In this document: positions 1 to 12,700 of the stretch, piece by piece
Layout of the letters: the number at the start of each line of letters is the position of its first letter
How positions within the stretch are numbered: position 1 is the stretch's first letter
Origin: Lethocerus indicus
Taxonomy: Eukaryota > Arthropoda > Insecta > Hemiptera > Belostomatidae
NCBI GenBank assembly: GCA_019843655.1
Contig: JACDQD010000003.1
Location: 31,174,224 to 31,238,223 of the forward strand
DNA: 64,000 nucleotides
Direction of reading: 5' to 3'
Notes under the pieces: model-generated
The model's input: only the letters and a program-made list of their open reading frames with translations
Told to the model about the DNA's origin: nothing
Database searches by the model: none
Made by a program: the position numbers and the translations under genes

Positions 1-121
1 AACTCCGCAGTCTGTTTTTCGGTCTTGTTTCCATTTTGAATTCATACGTGACGGATTCACGCAACAAAACTGAGAAATCAGTATCGAACACTTGAACTTC
101 GACACTTCTTTTCGCCATCAT
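1..121 (-). CDS. Possible N-terminal exon of a leftward gene, cut by window edge
   Basis: Read on the minus strand, two adjacent ATG codons (121-119 and 118-116) open a frame with no stop to base 1, about 40 codons, beginning MMAKRSVEVQVFDTDF. The composition looks like coding sequence, and the start lies about 500 bp from the Nup358 start on the opposite strand, which suggests a divergent pair with a shared promoter. A GT inside the frame (minus-strand ACGTATGAA) could be a splice donor, so the exon may be shorter. I do not recognise the protein. The call rests only on an open frame and its position. Confidence 0.4.
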   Translation of the reverse strand, partial: MMAKRSVEVQVFDTDFSVLLRESVTYEFKMETRPKNRLRS

Positions 122-624
122 ATAAATAAAAACTTAAATTGTTTGTTTACAGTCACATAATCCGACCATCTTGATAACGCTTAGTGAAATGTCGCTGCCA
201 ACCTTCGGGTATACCGAGTGTTATGCACTATACAATTCTTGTCGCTCGCATTTCGGTGGCTCGCATAGTTCAATGTCGAAAAAAATTCTAAATAGACTTT
301 ATCGTAACGATATATTTTTTGTTCGAATATAAAGTAATATTACCCGCACTGACGACAGAATCAATTAAATGTATATATAAAGACAGTATTAAGTGGGTAA
401 AAAAATGATTTGCGGCCCTACGTACTAATTATAATATTTTATTGCGTTTTGACAACAATTTTATGGAAAGCTGTTGCAATATTATTTTTTTTAGAATCCA
501 ATAATTTTGGAAGACCGATTCGGTTTACCGCCATCTTGCCTTCCTGTGGGTTCGTTTCGTGATGGTGTTGCATAGTTGTGAAATGCGGAATTAAATTATT
601 TTTTTAGTTTACACTTTTTCCAAA
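122..624. promoter_or_regulatory. Putative bidirectional promoter region upstream of Nup358
   Basis: This is AT-rich sequence between the leftward candidate exon and the Nup358 ATG. No clear TATA box is placed correctly for either gene. The last ~90 bases are less AT-rich and probably hold the Nup358 5' UTR. The promoter role is inferred from the divergent arrangement only. Confidence 0.3.
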
Positions 625-3600
625 ATGTTACGCACCAAAGTGGACGTAGACAGGCACGTTCAGGGCCTACTCAGAAAAGTGAAAAGTGATAACGAGGTAA
701 TCTTTAACTAGAAAATATTTAGCGGCCTCCGAGAGGTACTAGGCTCTGCGAATCACATTGTTATTTGACGAATTACAAGTTTTTTCCACTGTAGGTAGAT
801 TCAACTACGAAACTTTATAATCGTATCGCGTTATTTTAACGAAATTTCTCGTTAGAATCCATTTTTTTCGCCTTCGAATGATTTTTCTCCTTTTTTTAAA
901 TATCACATCACGGTCCACAGTTAATGTGCCATCATTTTACCTTTTCACGCTAATAGTACTTGTTCGACTATTTCAATTCATGTTTTTCGACATTTGTCTG
1001 TCTCCATATTGCCGTTTTAAAATATTCTCAACCAACATCTTTCCATCCTTTGTTCAAGTAGTTGGGCTAAAGTTCAAGCCCACCTGCCACTGATTTGGTA
1101 ATCATTATGTATGTATTGACTGTCAATTTTTATTTGTGAAATACTAATCGTATTGTTTTAATTTATATTATTTATTTTATACTGTTTTCAGTATTACCAT
1201 TGTTACATTAATAATGCTACATCAGATTTAGAGGTGTTCATGCAATATTGATATAATTGCAGCCAGTTGTATTATGCTTTCTGATTATGCTATGCTGAAT
1301 AATGATAAAAGTTTTTATAAAAAATTATAAAACTTTTTTGTGTTGCTAATAATTACAATTAATGGACAAGGTAATGATATTACAAATCATAACTTAATTG
1401 GATTTGCCCCTTAAATCCATTATCTCTCTATGTAAGTGCACCCTGATGTATTTGAGTTTATCGAATATGTTAATAGATAAATAATAACTTTGATAGATTT
1501 GGAGTACTTTGTAAATCACTGCATTAGATTTTTCAGCCACTTGGTTCTCGCCGTACACAGATCACACCTAAATTTATTGATTATTATTCTAACAATATAT
1601 AAATGACCAGGATATGGATTTTTTACATCTGCAGCAAAAATTTCATTTCCTCAAAATATCTTGAAAACAAAGAGGAATTATTTCTGGAATATGAAAGGAA
1701 TTATTGAATTTTGACAAATAGTATGTTTATATTTGTTAAAATTTATAATTTTAATTAAAGAAATTGATGGTCTGATATAATTAATTAAATATAGTATAAG
1801 AGGCCAACACTTCTCCACATTCTTCTTATCAAGGAGGATAAGGAATACTAACTATGACAAATTAAATTGTTTTTGGTATATTATATTAGATTTCTGCAAT
1901 CATATTGGGTGCTCAAAGTTAATACGGATTGAAGATTAAAGACAGCTTGTACAGAAGTTTTGGGTTTCAAAACTTTAAAAAAAAAAAATTGGCATTGTAG
2001 ACATCTAAATATGTAATTTAATTGCTATTGTTACAAATTTTCCAATTCTGTTTCAGCGGAATTTGCGCTGTTTCAACATAGCCCAGTTGTACTTCAAGGT
2101 GCAGGACTATGAGTCAGCTCGCTACTATGTGCTCATGTATCTGTCGGTCAGGTACGACTCCCCTTCCGCCCACAAACTGTTGGGCCAGGCTCTCGAGCAT
2201 CTTGGGAATAAAGAAAAAGCGCTCGAAGCATACAAGAAGTCCTTGGAACTTGAAGCCAACCAAGCCGATTTAATATTGAAAAGTACGATATAGAATTTCT
2301 TTCAACATGACATAGAAAAATATAGTTTCAACACCGGTTTTTTAACTAAATGATTTTTATTTTGCATTATAATCTCCATTTAGGGAGGTAAACTTAGTCT
2401 AGCGAGTTAAGTTAACTACCAGATATTGAGAGGATAAGTAAGGCATGAATATTTGTTTTCTACTCCCAACCGCAAATTCAAATTTGTATCGCTTAAATTT
2501 TCCTTTCTTTTGTCTGTTCCAGTGTGTGAACTCTTGTGCGATAAACAAGTCGTATTCGATCCAGCGAAAGCTCACTATTGGGTGGAAAGGGCATCAACAA
2601 TGTTTCCACATTCGCCCGTTGTTTTCATGCTAAAAGAGAAATTGTTGAGTTCAGGCTCAACTAAAAATTGTGAAGACTTTGAAAATTTATTTCAATGTAA
2701 GTTTTCTAATTTTGTAATCACTCGATAATCGCTTACTAATTGATTGAATTCGATATATGTTCAATGAAAAAAAATGTGATAAATTTTCGTGAACTTATAA
2801 AACATTACAAGACTATTATAGTATAAGAGTGTCGATAGTTACTTATGTTCATACACAGTTCCTAAAGAAAAGCTATTTATCAAAAATTTTCAAAACTATT
2901 TTTGATATTTTTTAATATTAAAATAGTTAGAGAAATTATATACGAAAATTAATTATTATTAGTCAGTTTAATTAAATCTGGTAGGATAAATTTTATTAAT
3001 AAATAGGTATAAACCATTTAGAACTTTAGAAGAAAACAATTTTTATTGAAAATCACAATGTGGATGGTATTGAAATGTAAAGGAAACCATTACAGAGATC
3101 TGTCTGCATTTTCAATTTAAAAAACCCTTTCATTCATACTTCAGAAATTCAAATTTAAATAATCCATCATTTGTGTCCGACTGAATTGTGGATCAACTTG
3201 GGGTCCTATATAAGTATATAACTGGAGGTGTGGTAGAAGCCAAAACTTGGTCTAGCACATGACAAATGATTGAATTGTGAAAATAGCCAGCATGTATTGT
3301 CAACAAAGTTATCGTATGAAATAATTATTTATCGGACATATTAAATAGAATTCGTTTTTGTATTTTTAGCCGAACTGAAGGCGAGACCCACTGATGTAGC
3401 AGTGCGCGTCAAACTGTTGAGGCTGTACGTCGATACTGACCGCGTCGACGTCGCCTTTAATCACGCATTTGACATAGAATTCAAACAGGAACCGAGCAAT
3501 AATATTCCCTGGTATCATTGCCTCAATCATATATGCGAAGTGAGTCTATTATTTTCATAAGGCTATTTGTTCAATACCAACTTCAACGAGTTCAATAAAC

Positions 3601-6600
3601 AGGGAGGTATTCAAATATAAAACATAATATGCTGTGTTGATTATGGTGTGGTTAAAGGAATTTTTAAAAGGAAAAGATTTCTGTAAGTTGCTCCTCACGA
3701 ATAAAAACTAAATAAATTTGATATAAAAAGAATACTGCATATAGTGTATAAGATCTCATTAGAATTGTAAATTACAGTTTACACATTCGAATACTCATAC
3801 TGTATAGGCACACATATTTTTTTAGTATAAACAAAGAAAAATAGTTTTCCCTATGAACTGTATACAACCTTTTTATTGTGTCCATTAAATTTTGTTCATC
3901 TTAAATTGTAATTCTATTATTTTATAACTCTATGACAAAAGTTCATTTTCAAGTATAGAACCACTATTTATGACGTATGATTTTCATATTTTAGTCAATA
4001 TTTTTTTCTCGTTTTCAAATTGTTTTAGTCCTATCTGAAAGTTTTTCCTACGGCCTGCAATTGGGAATTCTATACAAGATGGCTGACTGCACTGGACAGA
4101 CTTTGTTCCCTGTGCATGAGTGAAACCCTAATGCAACCTACTAACTTGGTTGAATCCACAGAAGTTGTTTACAAGTAAGTCATTCAATACGCAGATACAT
4201 ATGTAATATTCATTTATACCTCTTCTCATTTTACTTATGGCCAAATATTCCCTTGACATCTCATTATAACAGAAACTCAAATTATATAATTATTCATCAA
4301 TAAATAATTAAAGAATAAAATGTTTCTGTTCGTTATTCAGCATAATTTAAAATCTGAGTACAGACCTAAATGAGAAGGGGATGAATGAGATTTTAACACG
4401 TTTGCTTAGGTTATAAAAAAAACATATTTTAATATTTACAATCTAAAAAATTATTTGTTTATATATTTATCTGTATATGTGTGTATATATATATGTATAC
4501 TATAATCAAATTATAAAAAGCAATGGTCATGAGTTTATGGAATTTTTACATCTTTTACATCTCCAGTGTAATAATTTCTTTGTTAATTTTTGAATTAAAA
4601 GATTTTTTATTAATATAATAAATATTTATATACTATTAAAAAAAGTTAACTCTCTATGACCTGAATTTTTATTTTAAATCCAAAAAAAATTGGGGGAACG
4701 AAAAATCAGAAATTATAAACCTATATATGCAAATGAAGAAAAAGAAATGTATACTGATATTGGTTGTCTTGACAACGTTATGGGATTAAGATTTATGCGC
4801 TATCTCATGAAAAAAGCTATAATTATTTGGTAAAATCTCGATAACTTGAAATTTGACCTGAAAGTTACACGGGCCCATAGTAATATAGATTGAAAAAATA
4901 ATATATTCTTCTAAATTAAAAATTTAAGATTACATTATTAATAAACTCATTGACATCAATATTGAAATAATATGGGGGATAATTAGAAATTTTTCTATTA
5001 TTGTTTCCAAAGAACGTTATTCTAATATTACTGTTCTACTATTTCTTTCAATTTTACTTTTCAGTTTTGATCAAGTGCTGTACAAAGGCAGTCATCTTCA
5101 AGGGAAATCACCCGAATGTTATAAGGAATTACTAAAACATTTATCAGCACAATTAGCATTCCATATTGCAGTTTTGCTACTTAAACGAGCCAAGAAGGTA
5201 CGCTTGCTAATATCAGCTACAGTTTTTAATTCAAAAACGTTAATATTATTATTAATAGGGTGATTTGAATTTGCAGGAAAGTTCATTGTGGAAAGAGGTG
5301 AAGCGCATGGTGAGCCCTCTGCTTCTTTTCGCCTCCAAAGAGTTTCTCGTACCGGAAGGCGCATGGAATTTCGCCAATAAAGACATCTATCAGAAGTGTT
5401 TAAAGTCGTGCATGCATAATGCTCAGTGCAGAATCGTTCAAGCCGGTTAGTTTACGTTCTAATTTATACAGTAAACATTGGGCTATAACTGGTTACATTC
5501 CATCCACTAGCATAATAAACCTATATGTTGTTAATGAATAAGAATAAAATTAAGAATGCCATTCATTTATAATGTGAATGAATATTTTATGGAACATCAT
5601 TCATACAAATAATTTTTTGAATAAGTTTAGATCTATAAGGTGAGGTGATATATAAGATCTATAAATAATATACATGATGTCTATTATTGGAAAAAAAAAT
5701 ATAGTCGATACAGTTGTGTCAAAACTACATTATATGTTATTTAATTTATTCCATAGGATCAAGTAGTTAATATCTGATATATATTTTTTGTACATACACT
5801 GTAATACATTTACACACATTCTTTTTTAATGCAACAAAAAATTCCTTACCTATATTTCTATTTCAGGTCACGTGCTTTGTTCCTTGAGTAAAGACAGCCA
5901 TTCAGAGAAACTTTTCCTCGACAAAGTTTTACATTTCACTTCCAGCAGCAATTGGAGAAATCAGGTTTACCAGGTAAATAATATTTTGTATGTATTTTTA
6001 TGCAAAAGGAAAAAAGTACATTATTCTTCTTTTCACTTTTCACCACCTTAGTGAGTAATGTTGAATATTTAAAAGTGTATCGTTCGTGTAAGCTTAAAAT
6101 TTCAATTTTAAAATTGCAGAAGGTGTTCAGAACTCTTGAAAATAACACACCGAATACATCCCATCTTGTGACTGCCAACTTTTACAATGAAACTCCGCAT
6201 AAATTGCCATCAAACTTGAGCTTGAAATCAAGTTATTTCGGTAAGTGTATAAATTTAGGTGTGTGTATAAAGTTATAACACAAAAGAAAAATGTGTAATA
6301 ACAATATTTGCTGGACTCTTTATTTAAAACTAGTCAAACTCCGACTGAATTTTCTTTCGACTGCAAATGTCAATTTATTGAGAATGGAGCTCAAATAATT
6401 AAGGGACTCCGAGTAGAATATAACACTAACAGTGTTGTTTATCAGTTGTACGGTTGAATGACACTGTTTATGGCCTATGTTTTGTACGTTCTACGAGTAG
6501 AGGGGCAAATTGTAAATTGTATGAAGCACATGTTGTATGCACAATTAAAATTCTCTTTCTAAATATGTTGTTGGTTTGTGTTCGTTTCAGTGTCAAGTTT

Positions 6601-9600
6601 TGAAAACGCCTACATGGGAAGTCTTCACCATTTGGTTTGGCTCGGTTTACAACTGTTGACCAATTCCGGTTCGCCCGTGTCCTGCGAAATATCACCCAAT
6701 TTCTATACGACATTTTTCAAATCCCTACAGTTCACCGTGAACAATTTAAACAACACCGGAGTTGAAACATTGAATCAGCTCGACGTCGATTCGTTTTTAT
6801 ACGCAGCGGGTATGTTAATATAATTAGTTTGTATGTCTTTTTTTTATGATGGTTATTGAAGTTGGGGCATCACCGTGAATCAGTGCTTGTTTCTGTCTCC
6901 TCCCGTCTGCTTTTGCTCCTAAACTAGACCGATTTCGGCCGATATCACCCTCATCAGAATAAAATACTATTGTCAGCAGTTCTAATCCGCCCCGCATAAA
7001 TGTAAATTCACAAAATTAATTCTATTTGTTATATATTTATTTAAATTCATGCCAATTGTGACAATTAAAAATATTAGATTTGAGCCTGTTCATAAATGTA
7101 AAATTGAGGATTTTCTTTAATCTGATATATTTGAATGGTTTAAAATAATGCCATATTTCAGGATTAATTAATTTTATGTTTAATTAAAAATCTGCATTGA
7201 TAACATTTTATGGACCTTAATTTTTTGAATTCTGAATATATATTTAATTGTTATAAATATTTGAGAGTTATGATTGTGAATTAATTGACTTGAAAATTAA
7301 CCAGAACTATTGGGAAACAATAAGTATGAATTTTTTTTTACTGACGTGTGATAATTGTAATACTGTTGTTAATATATTATTTTATTCCAGAAAAAATTTT
7401 TTCTAGTCTGATTTAAACTGTATTTTTCAGTCTTTTGTGCCGGAGCGGTTATTGATGATCAGAAGTCCAATGGCTACCATTCGCCTCATATATTTCCACC
7501 TGATATCACACCACTGTTGTGTACAACTGAACAGGCCAAATGGTACGTGATAAAATCATATTGAGGATGATAAAAAGACCCATACACTGTGCGCTTCTAG
7601 TCTATGTTAGGTCAATAGATTAAGACTGGGGTTTTTTTTATCTTGCTTAAAGAACTTTTAAAACAGTTCTGTTTGTTCATTTTCATAAATTGTCTCTACG
7701 GAAACAAAAAATTATTTTCTGGATTCCAGGTGGACGAACGCGTGCAGCATTGTCAAGGTCGGTATGCCGGTAATGGGTTTCAAGAGCAAAGTGTACGATA
7801 TACGCCACAATTTACAGAGAGGCATCGAAGTCGTAAGGGGCGAAGGGATGCAGCTGCCACTGCTTGTAAGCTTGGCGCGAACTCTAGCCAACAGGGTAAG
7901 CTTGTAATAGTACTCTAATTATAATTAATACTGCAATAGATAATAATTGGGATGAGAACAAAGTTGAGTTGTCTGTCAGTAATATAGCGAGGTATTTTTG
8001 GAACATATATTAGCTGCCATAACACAGACAGTAGAATCTTTTGACAAGTCTGTTTTGAAGTTACTTCCTAAGTACTGCTTGTAGAATGCTACTGACGATG
8101 TGGCAAGAACTGAAAACTGTTTAACAAGTCCTGAAAATTATGATACTTGTTCATGGGAATTATTGGAAATTAACCCGTATTCTCGGTTTTCATTCTTAAT
8201 GTCTTAGAGTTAATGATGAAAAATCTATTCAACTTTTAGAAACAAAAATGTAACATTTTTTATTACCGCAATTAGGGTTTAAAAATTAAGTTGGGTTTAT
8301 AACTACTACTTAAGTTTATGGTACTGTGGAGTCCATTTATCTTCTTTCAAAACTATAGAGTTCATAAAAATTTTCAAATTAGATCACATCTATTGTCCTA
8401 TAACAAAACAAGTGTAGCATGCCCAGGTTTGATAATCCTAAGTGGATAAAAAATCTGTCGTTTTTAGATGACTTTCAAACTCTCTCTCTCCTTAGTAATG
8501 AATACAATAATTTTTCATTCTAATGAATCGTTAAAAAAGTTATTAAATGATTTAATAATTTTGTTCGTCATTTTTATCATACGATTTTTTTGTCTTGAGT
8601 AATATCCCGGAACCCAAAATTTAAACTCTTGTCTTGTTTCTGTTTCATCAAAGAAATTGAATCGATTCTTCGATTGTATCATAAATTTTCTGTTTTGCCA
8701 CAGGCGACCAAATCGGATTGTGAAGAGGAAAAGAAGAAATCGTGCGAATCTCGAGCTTTGCATTTGTGGAAAATTGCGATTCCGCAACTTGAAAAACTCG
8801 CCGACCTGCAGTCGGTAATGATGCCGACGCTGAAGCTCTTCGAATATCCAATGTGGGTATAATAAACTTGATTGTGCTTTCGGCCGCCGGCAAATTATTT
8901 TGGGTCATTTAGAATTAAATTATTCTATAATTTTTAGAAAAGAATTAATGCCTGAAGAAGTGACGACATTGCTGGAAGAGGGCAGATACTTTGTCGGCTG
9001 CCATTACATGAAAGCTGAACAGTACGAAAAGGCTATTGAAACGTTCAGGACATTGCGCACTCCTCAGTCGCTATTCAATCAGGCTTTGGTGAGTTAAAAA
9101 ATCATTTTCACACCCACTCTCGAGTGTTTTCATTCCATCTATCCGACAGAACAACAACAGAATTTTATTATATAGTAACATGCTTTAAAACGGTGAATAC
9201 AATTATCAGATATGTTTATCACATTGAACACAAGTGCGTCTTTTATCGTATGATAAAAGTTTATGATACATGAAGGTAATTCTGTGTCTTTACTTAATAT
9301 TTGATCTAATGATATGTATTGATTGATGATTGATTTATTATTATATGTATGTATGTATGTATGTATGTAGGATAGGTATAACATATAACAGTAATACAAC
9401 AAAATTTTGTTTTAGCTATTGGTATGTGCTTTGTTTTTATCGCTTCAGGAATCCATTTAATTCTTTCTCCCAGTGAAATTTATTTTTTGTGAATTTTTTA
9501 AGAGAAAACTTCAATCTTCCGATTTCAGATTTATCAAAAGTTGGCCAAAGACCAACTGACCAGTCTGAGAGGCGAAGAGATAACTTCGGAAATACGCTCT

Positions 9601-9751
9601 CGTCATGTGGTGATGGCAGCGAAAGCTCGAGACTGTCTCTATTCAGTCAGAGATATGATCAAGGGCGATCGCAATCATCCCCTGCAGCAGAAACTGAAAT
9701 GTAAACTCATCGAGATTGATGATCTGCTCAGTCGGTTCGAACCCGAAAATG
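625..9751 (+). CDS. Nup358: Nup358 exons 1-15: N-terminal TPR/alpha-helical domain
   Basis: Exons: 625-696, 2057-2282, 2523-2696, 3370-3539, 4029-4174, 5065-5197, 5277-5445, 5867-5973, 6120-6240, 6591-6809, 7431-7542, 7730-7895, 8704-8852, 8938-9088, 9529-9751. They encode about 779 residues. Exon 2 carries the TPR core (KLLGQALEHLGNKEKALEAY). Exon 3 has the YWVERA and FPHSPVVF segments that match vertebrate RanBP2. Exon 6 (AFHIAVLLLKRAKK), exon 10 (SLHHLVWLGLQ) and exon 12 also align with the vertebrate helical domain. In vertebrates this domain anchors the protein to the pore. The intervening introns (0.1-1.4 kb) are AT-rich. Apart from the repeats listed separately, I see nothing in them. 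Confidence 0.93.
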
Positions 9752-12700
9752 GTAAGCACTATTAGGTATCCGGTAGTATCATTTTCATTCGACTCTACAT
9801 GATGTAGACCGCAAAAATTGTTATTATTCTTCATTATAATTTATGTTTATACAGTTTAATGCAGTTTATTAATGTACAAAATGAAACCATGAGTTTCAAG
9901 AACAGTGTGCTAATTTTGCCTATACAAAACCAAGAATAGGAAAAATTATTTACGATGTTTATTGGGATTATAATCGTCTAACTCGAATCCAATATTTGTG
10001 AAAAGAAATATATAGTTGATTCTGTTGAAAATACAAACTATATATGAAACAGCATTTGAGATCATTGTACAGACATACATGTTTCGCTTTAACCTAAAAT
10101 TAATAACACTCCAGTTTCTATTTTAGACTACACAGTTTGTTCCTTAATTAATGTTGTAAATACTTAAAATTAAGATAGATTAAGATTAGTATAGATCGTG
10201 TATAGACTATAACTTGAAAGCAGTACTAGCAGTGATGATGTATTTCATGTTCAATTTAGATGTGACAGAAAGAGACGGATACATGTCCGACACAAGTCCT
10301 TCTTTTGCAAGCGGTGGTTCACCGACAGGAGACACAAACACTCAACCTCATATGCATTCCCATGCTCATTCGAGAAACAAACATTTTCCATCAAGCACGC
10401 CCAATAAATATTATGTAAGATTAAACTATTTAATATTTTTTTAAATTAGTCAACTTGTAATAACTTAAATAACTTCTAATGACTTATATAATGAATTCTT
10501 CTTCTTTACATAACAGCCTCTAACTGCGCATTTTTAAAACTAAGAAAGAAAGAAATACGATTTAATAAAAAATGCTTTTAACATTTAACTTTATATATAA
10601 TTTTTGTATTTAGAATTAATTATAAGCACTCGGATCCGTTCTTTAATTTTCTAAATTTTTTTATAGGATATTCGCCACCGTTCCAGTTCGGCCGACATTG
10701 CCGAATTGCTAACGGTAAATTTAAATACAATCGAGTTAAAAACACAACAGTTCATTTTGGAACAGAACAGGCTAGTTTTAGAAAGATTAGACAGCATGAA
10801 ATTGGAACACAGAACTCAGATGGAAGAGCTGACCAATAAATTTAATAAATTGGAGACTGAAGTGAAGAACAATCTGAGCGAAATCAAGAAGGAAATCAAA
10901 AGGCCCGACCTGTACAACATGTTGGATGAGGAGGATTACAACGACGATATGTTGCATTATCCGAACATCCCGTTCTATCCACAGAGGGGGGCGGTACAGG
11001 CACCAAGTACGGTCACCTATGGCTCGACGGTAACTCCGTTCTTCTCACCCAGAGTCGAACAGATGTATCAGAACAACATGGGGTTCTACAATCAGGGCGC
11101 GCTCCCATTCCCCGATGGTCAGCAGGTGTCTGACTTCCTGCGCACGATGCCACCGACAGCGGCCCAGATCACCCCGTCGCTCACTCATAAGCTGAATGCG
11201 CAGAACAGCATAGCGCCCCCTGCGCAGACACTACCCCCTCCGCAGACACTGCCACCTGCGCAGACACTGCCCCCTCCTCCGCACGCCACCCTCCAGACCC
11301 AGAGCGTATCCCCGCTGTCGGCGCTACAGCCAGCTCACACCCCACAGAAATTAGCTTTCCAGATGGGCAGCCATGTTCAGCCACAGCAGTCGCCTTCCAG
11401 CGCCCTGCGCACGGCTCACACCTCCTCAATCAACCGAGGCCCGACGAACGTAGTCATAACAACGTCGGACACCCTTCCCACTGCCACCCCGTCAGTACAG
11501 CCCACCCTCAGCGTCACAATACCTCCACAGCACAGACTCGGGGCAGTTCCCCACAATTTCCAGATCCCCATGCCGCCCAACATCAAAACGGTTGAGAAAT
11601 CTGTCATCATACAGGAGGATCTGGAATCGGACGACGAGGTGATCGAGCACGATCCGATCCCCGATTTCCAGCCCATCATCCCATTGCCGGAAGAGGTACC
11701 CGTCAAGACGGGTGAAGAAAACGAAACCTGTCTGTTCGCCTGTCGCGCCAAACTCTTCCGTTTTGTCGACAAGCAGTGGAAAGAGAGAGGTGTTGGCACG
11801 CTCAAGATCCTGAGGGACAACAGCACGGCAAAGTGCAGAATTCTGATGCGCCGTGACCAAGTGCACAAAGTATGCGCCAATCATTTCATCACCCCCGATA
11901 TGAATCTAGAACCGATGACTAAATCATCCGATAATGCCTGGGTTTGGGTCGCCAACGATTTCGCCGATGAGAAAGTGCAGCTGGAAAAACTCAGTGCCAA
12001 ATTCAAGACGGTCGATGATAAAATGCTGTTTAAAAATGTATTTGACAAGGTCAAGGCTTCGTTAAAAGAGAGCAAGGATGCCACCGCCGAGAATTTGGAC
12101 ATTTATAAAATGCCTATGGCATCTTCAAAATTGACAAACAACGAACCGAGCGGTAACAATTTTAAGTGCTTTATGCCCAACTTCAGAAATGATAATACCC
12201 CAAAAACTGATGTCAGTGGAGTCAACAAACTCGACGGGTCCGAACAGGTCGGAAGTTGGGTCACGACCGGAGTGAGGAATATGGGCGGAGGAGTCACGAA
12301 TATCGGCGGAGGAGCCATGAATATGGGTGGAGGAGTCACGAATATGGGCGGTTTCACGATTCTGACCCCTCCCAAGTTGAAATTAGACGACAAGAGAGAT
12401 ATAAAAGCTGTCGAGGAGAAGAAACCAGAGAGCCCTCTGACAAAATTCAGCTTTAAACCAGAGAGCACACCCAAGATTGCTGAGGAAAATAAAACGGCTA
12501 GAGATAAATGGGAAAATAGTTTTGATGTATCCAATAACAAGTTGCCCGACTTTAACACTAGCAACAGCTCTTTGACAGGAGAGAAACCTGCTGAAATCGG
12601 AGGCTTTTACTGCCGCGCTCCTGAATTTTTTGATGGGACTAAACAGACAGAAGAAAGGAAACCCGACAGGTTTGCAGATTTAATTTTTAAACCGTGCAGC

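Noticed and set aside
878..1093. 71-residue frame in Nup358 intron 1
   Set aside because: Hydrophobic, AT-driven frame with no splice sites in phase with the flanking exons and no recognised motif.
6875..6965. Possible extra foldback-element fragment in Nup358 intron 10
   Set aside because: It has TGTTTCTGTCTCCTC and CTAGACCGATTTCGGCCGAT, which hints at the family, but the match is short and the ends are undefined, so I did not list it. A similar trace lies at 34180-34310.
11181..11880. Minus-strand open frames opposite the first Nup358 RanBD region
   Set aside because: They are shadows of a GC-richer coding exon. The plus-strand frame has clear Ran-binding domain motifs.
12670..12699. A 30 bp GT-AG intron to repair the Nup358 frame
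   Set aside because: Too short for an insect intron and a multiple of three, so it leaves the frame broken.
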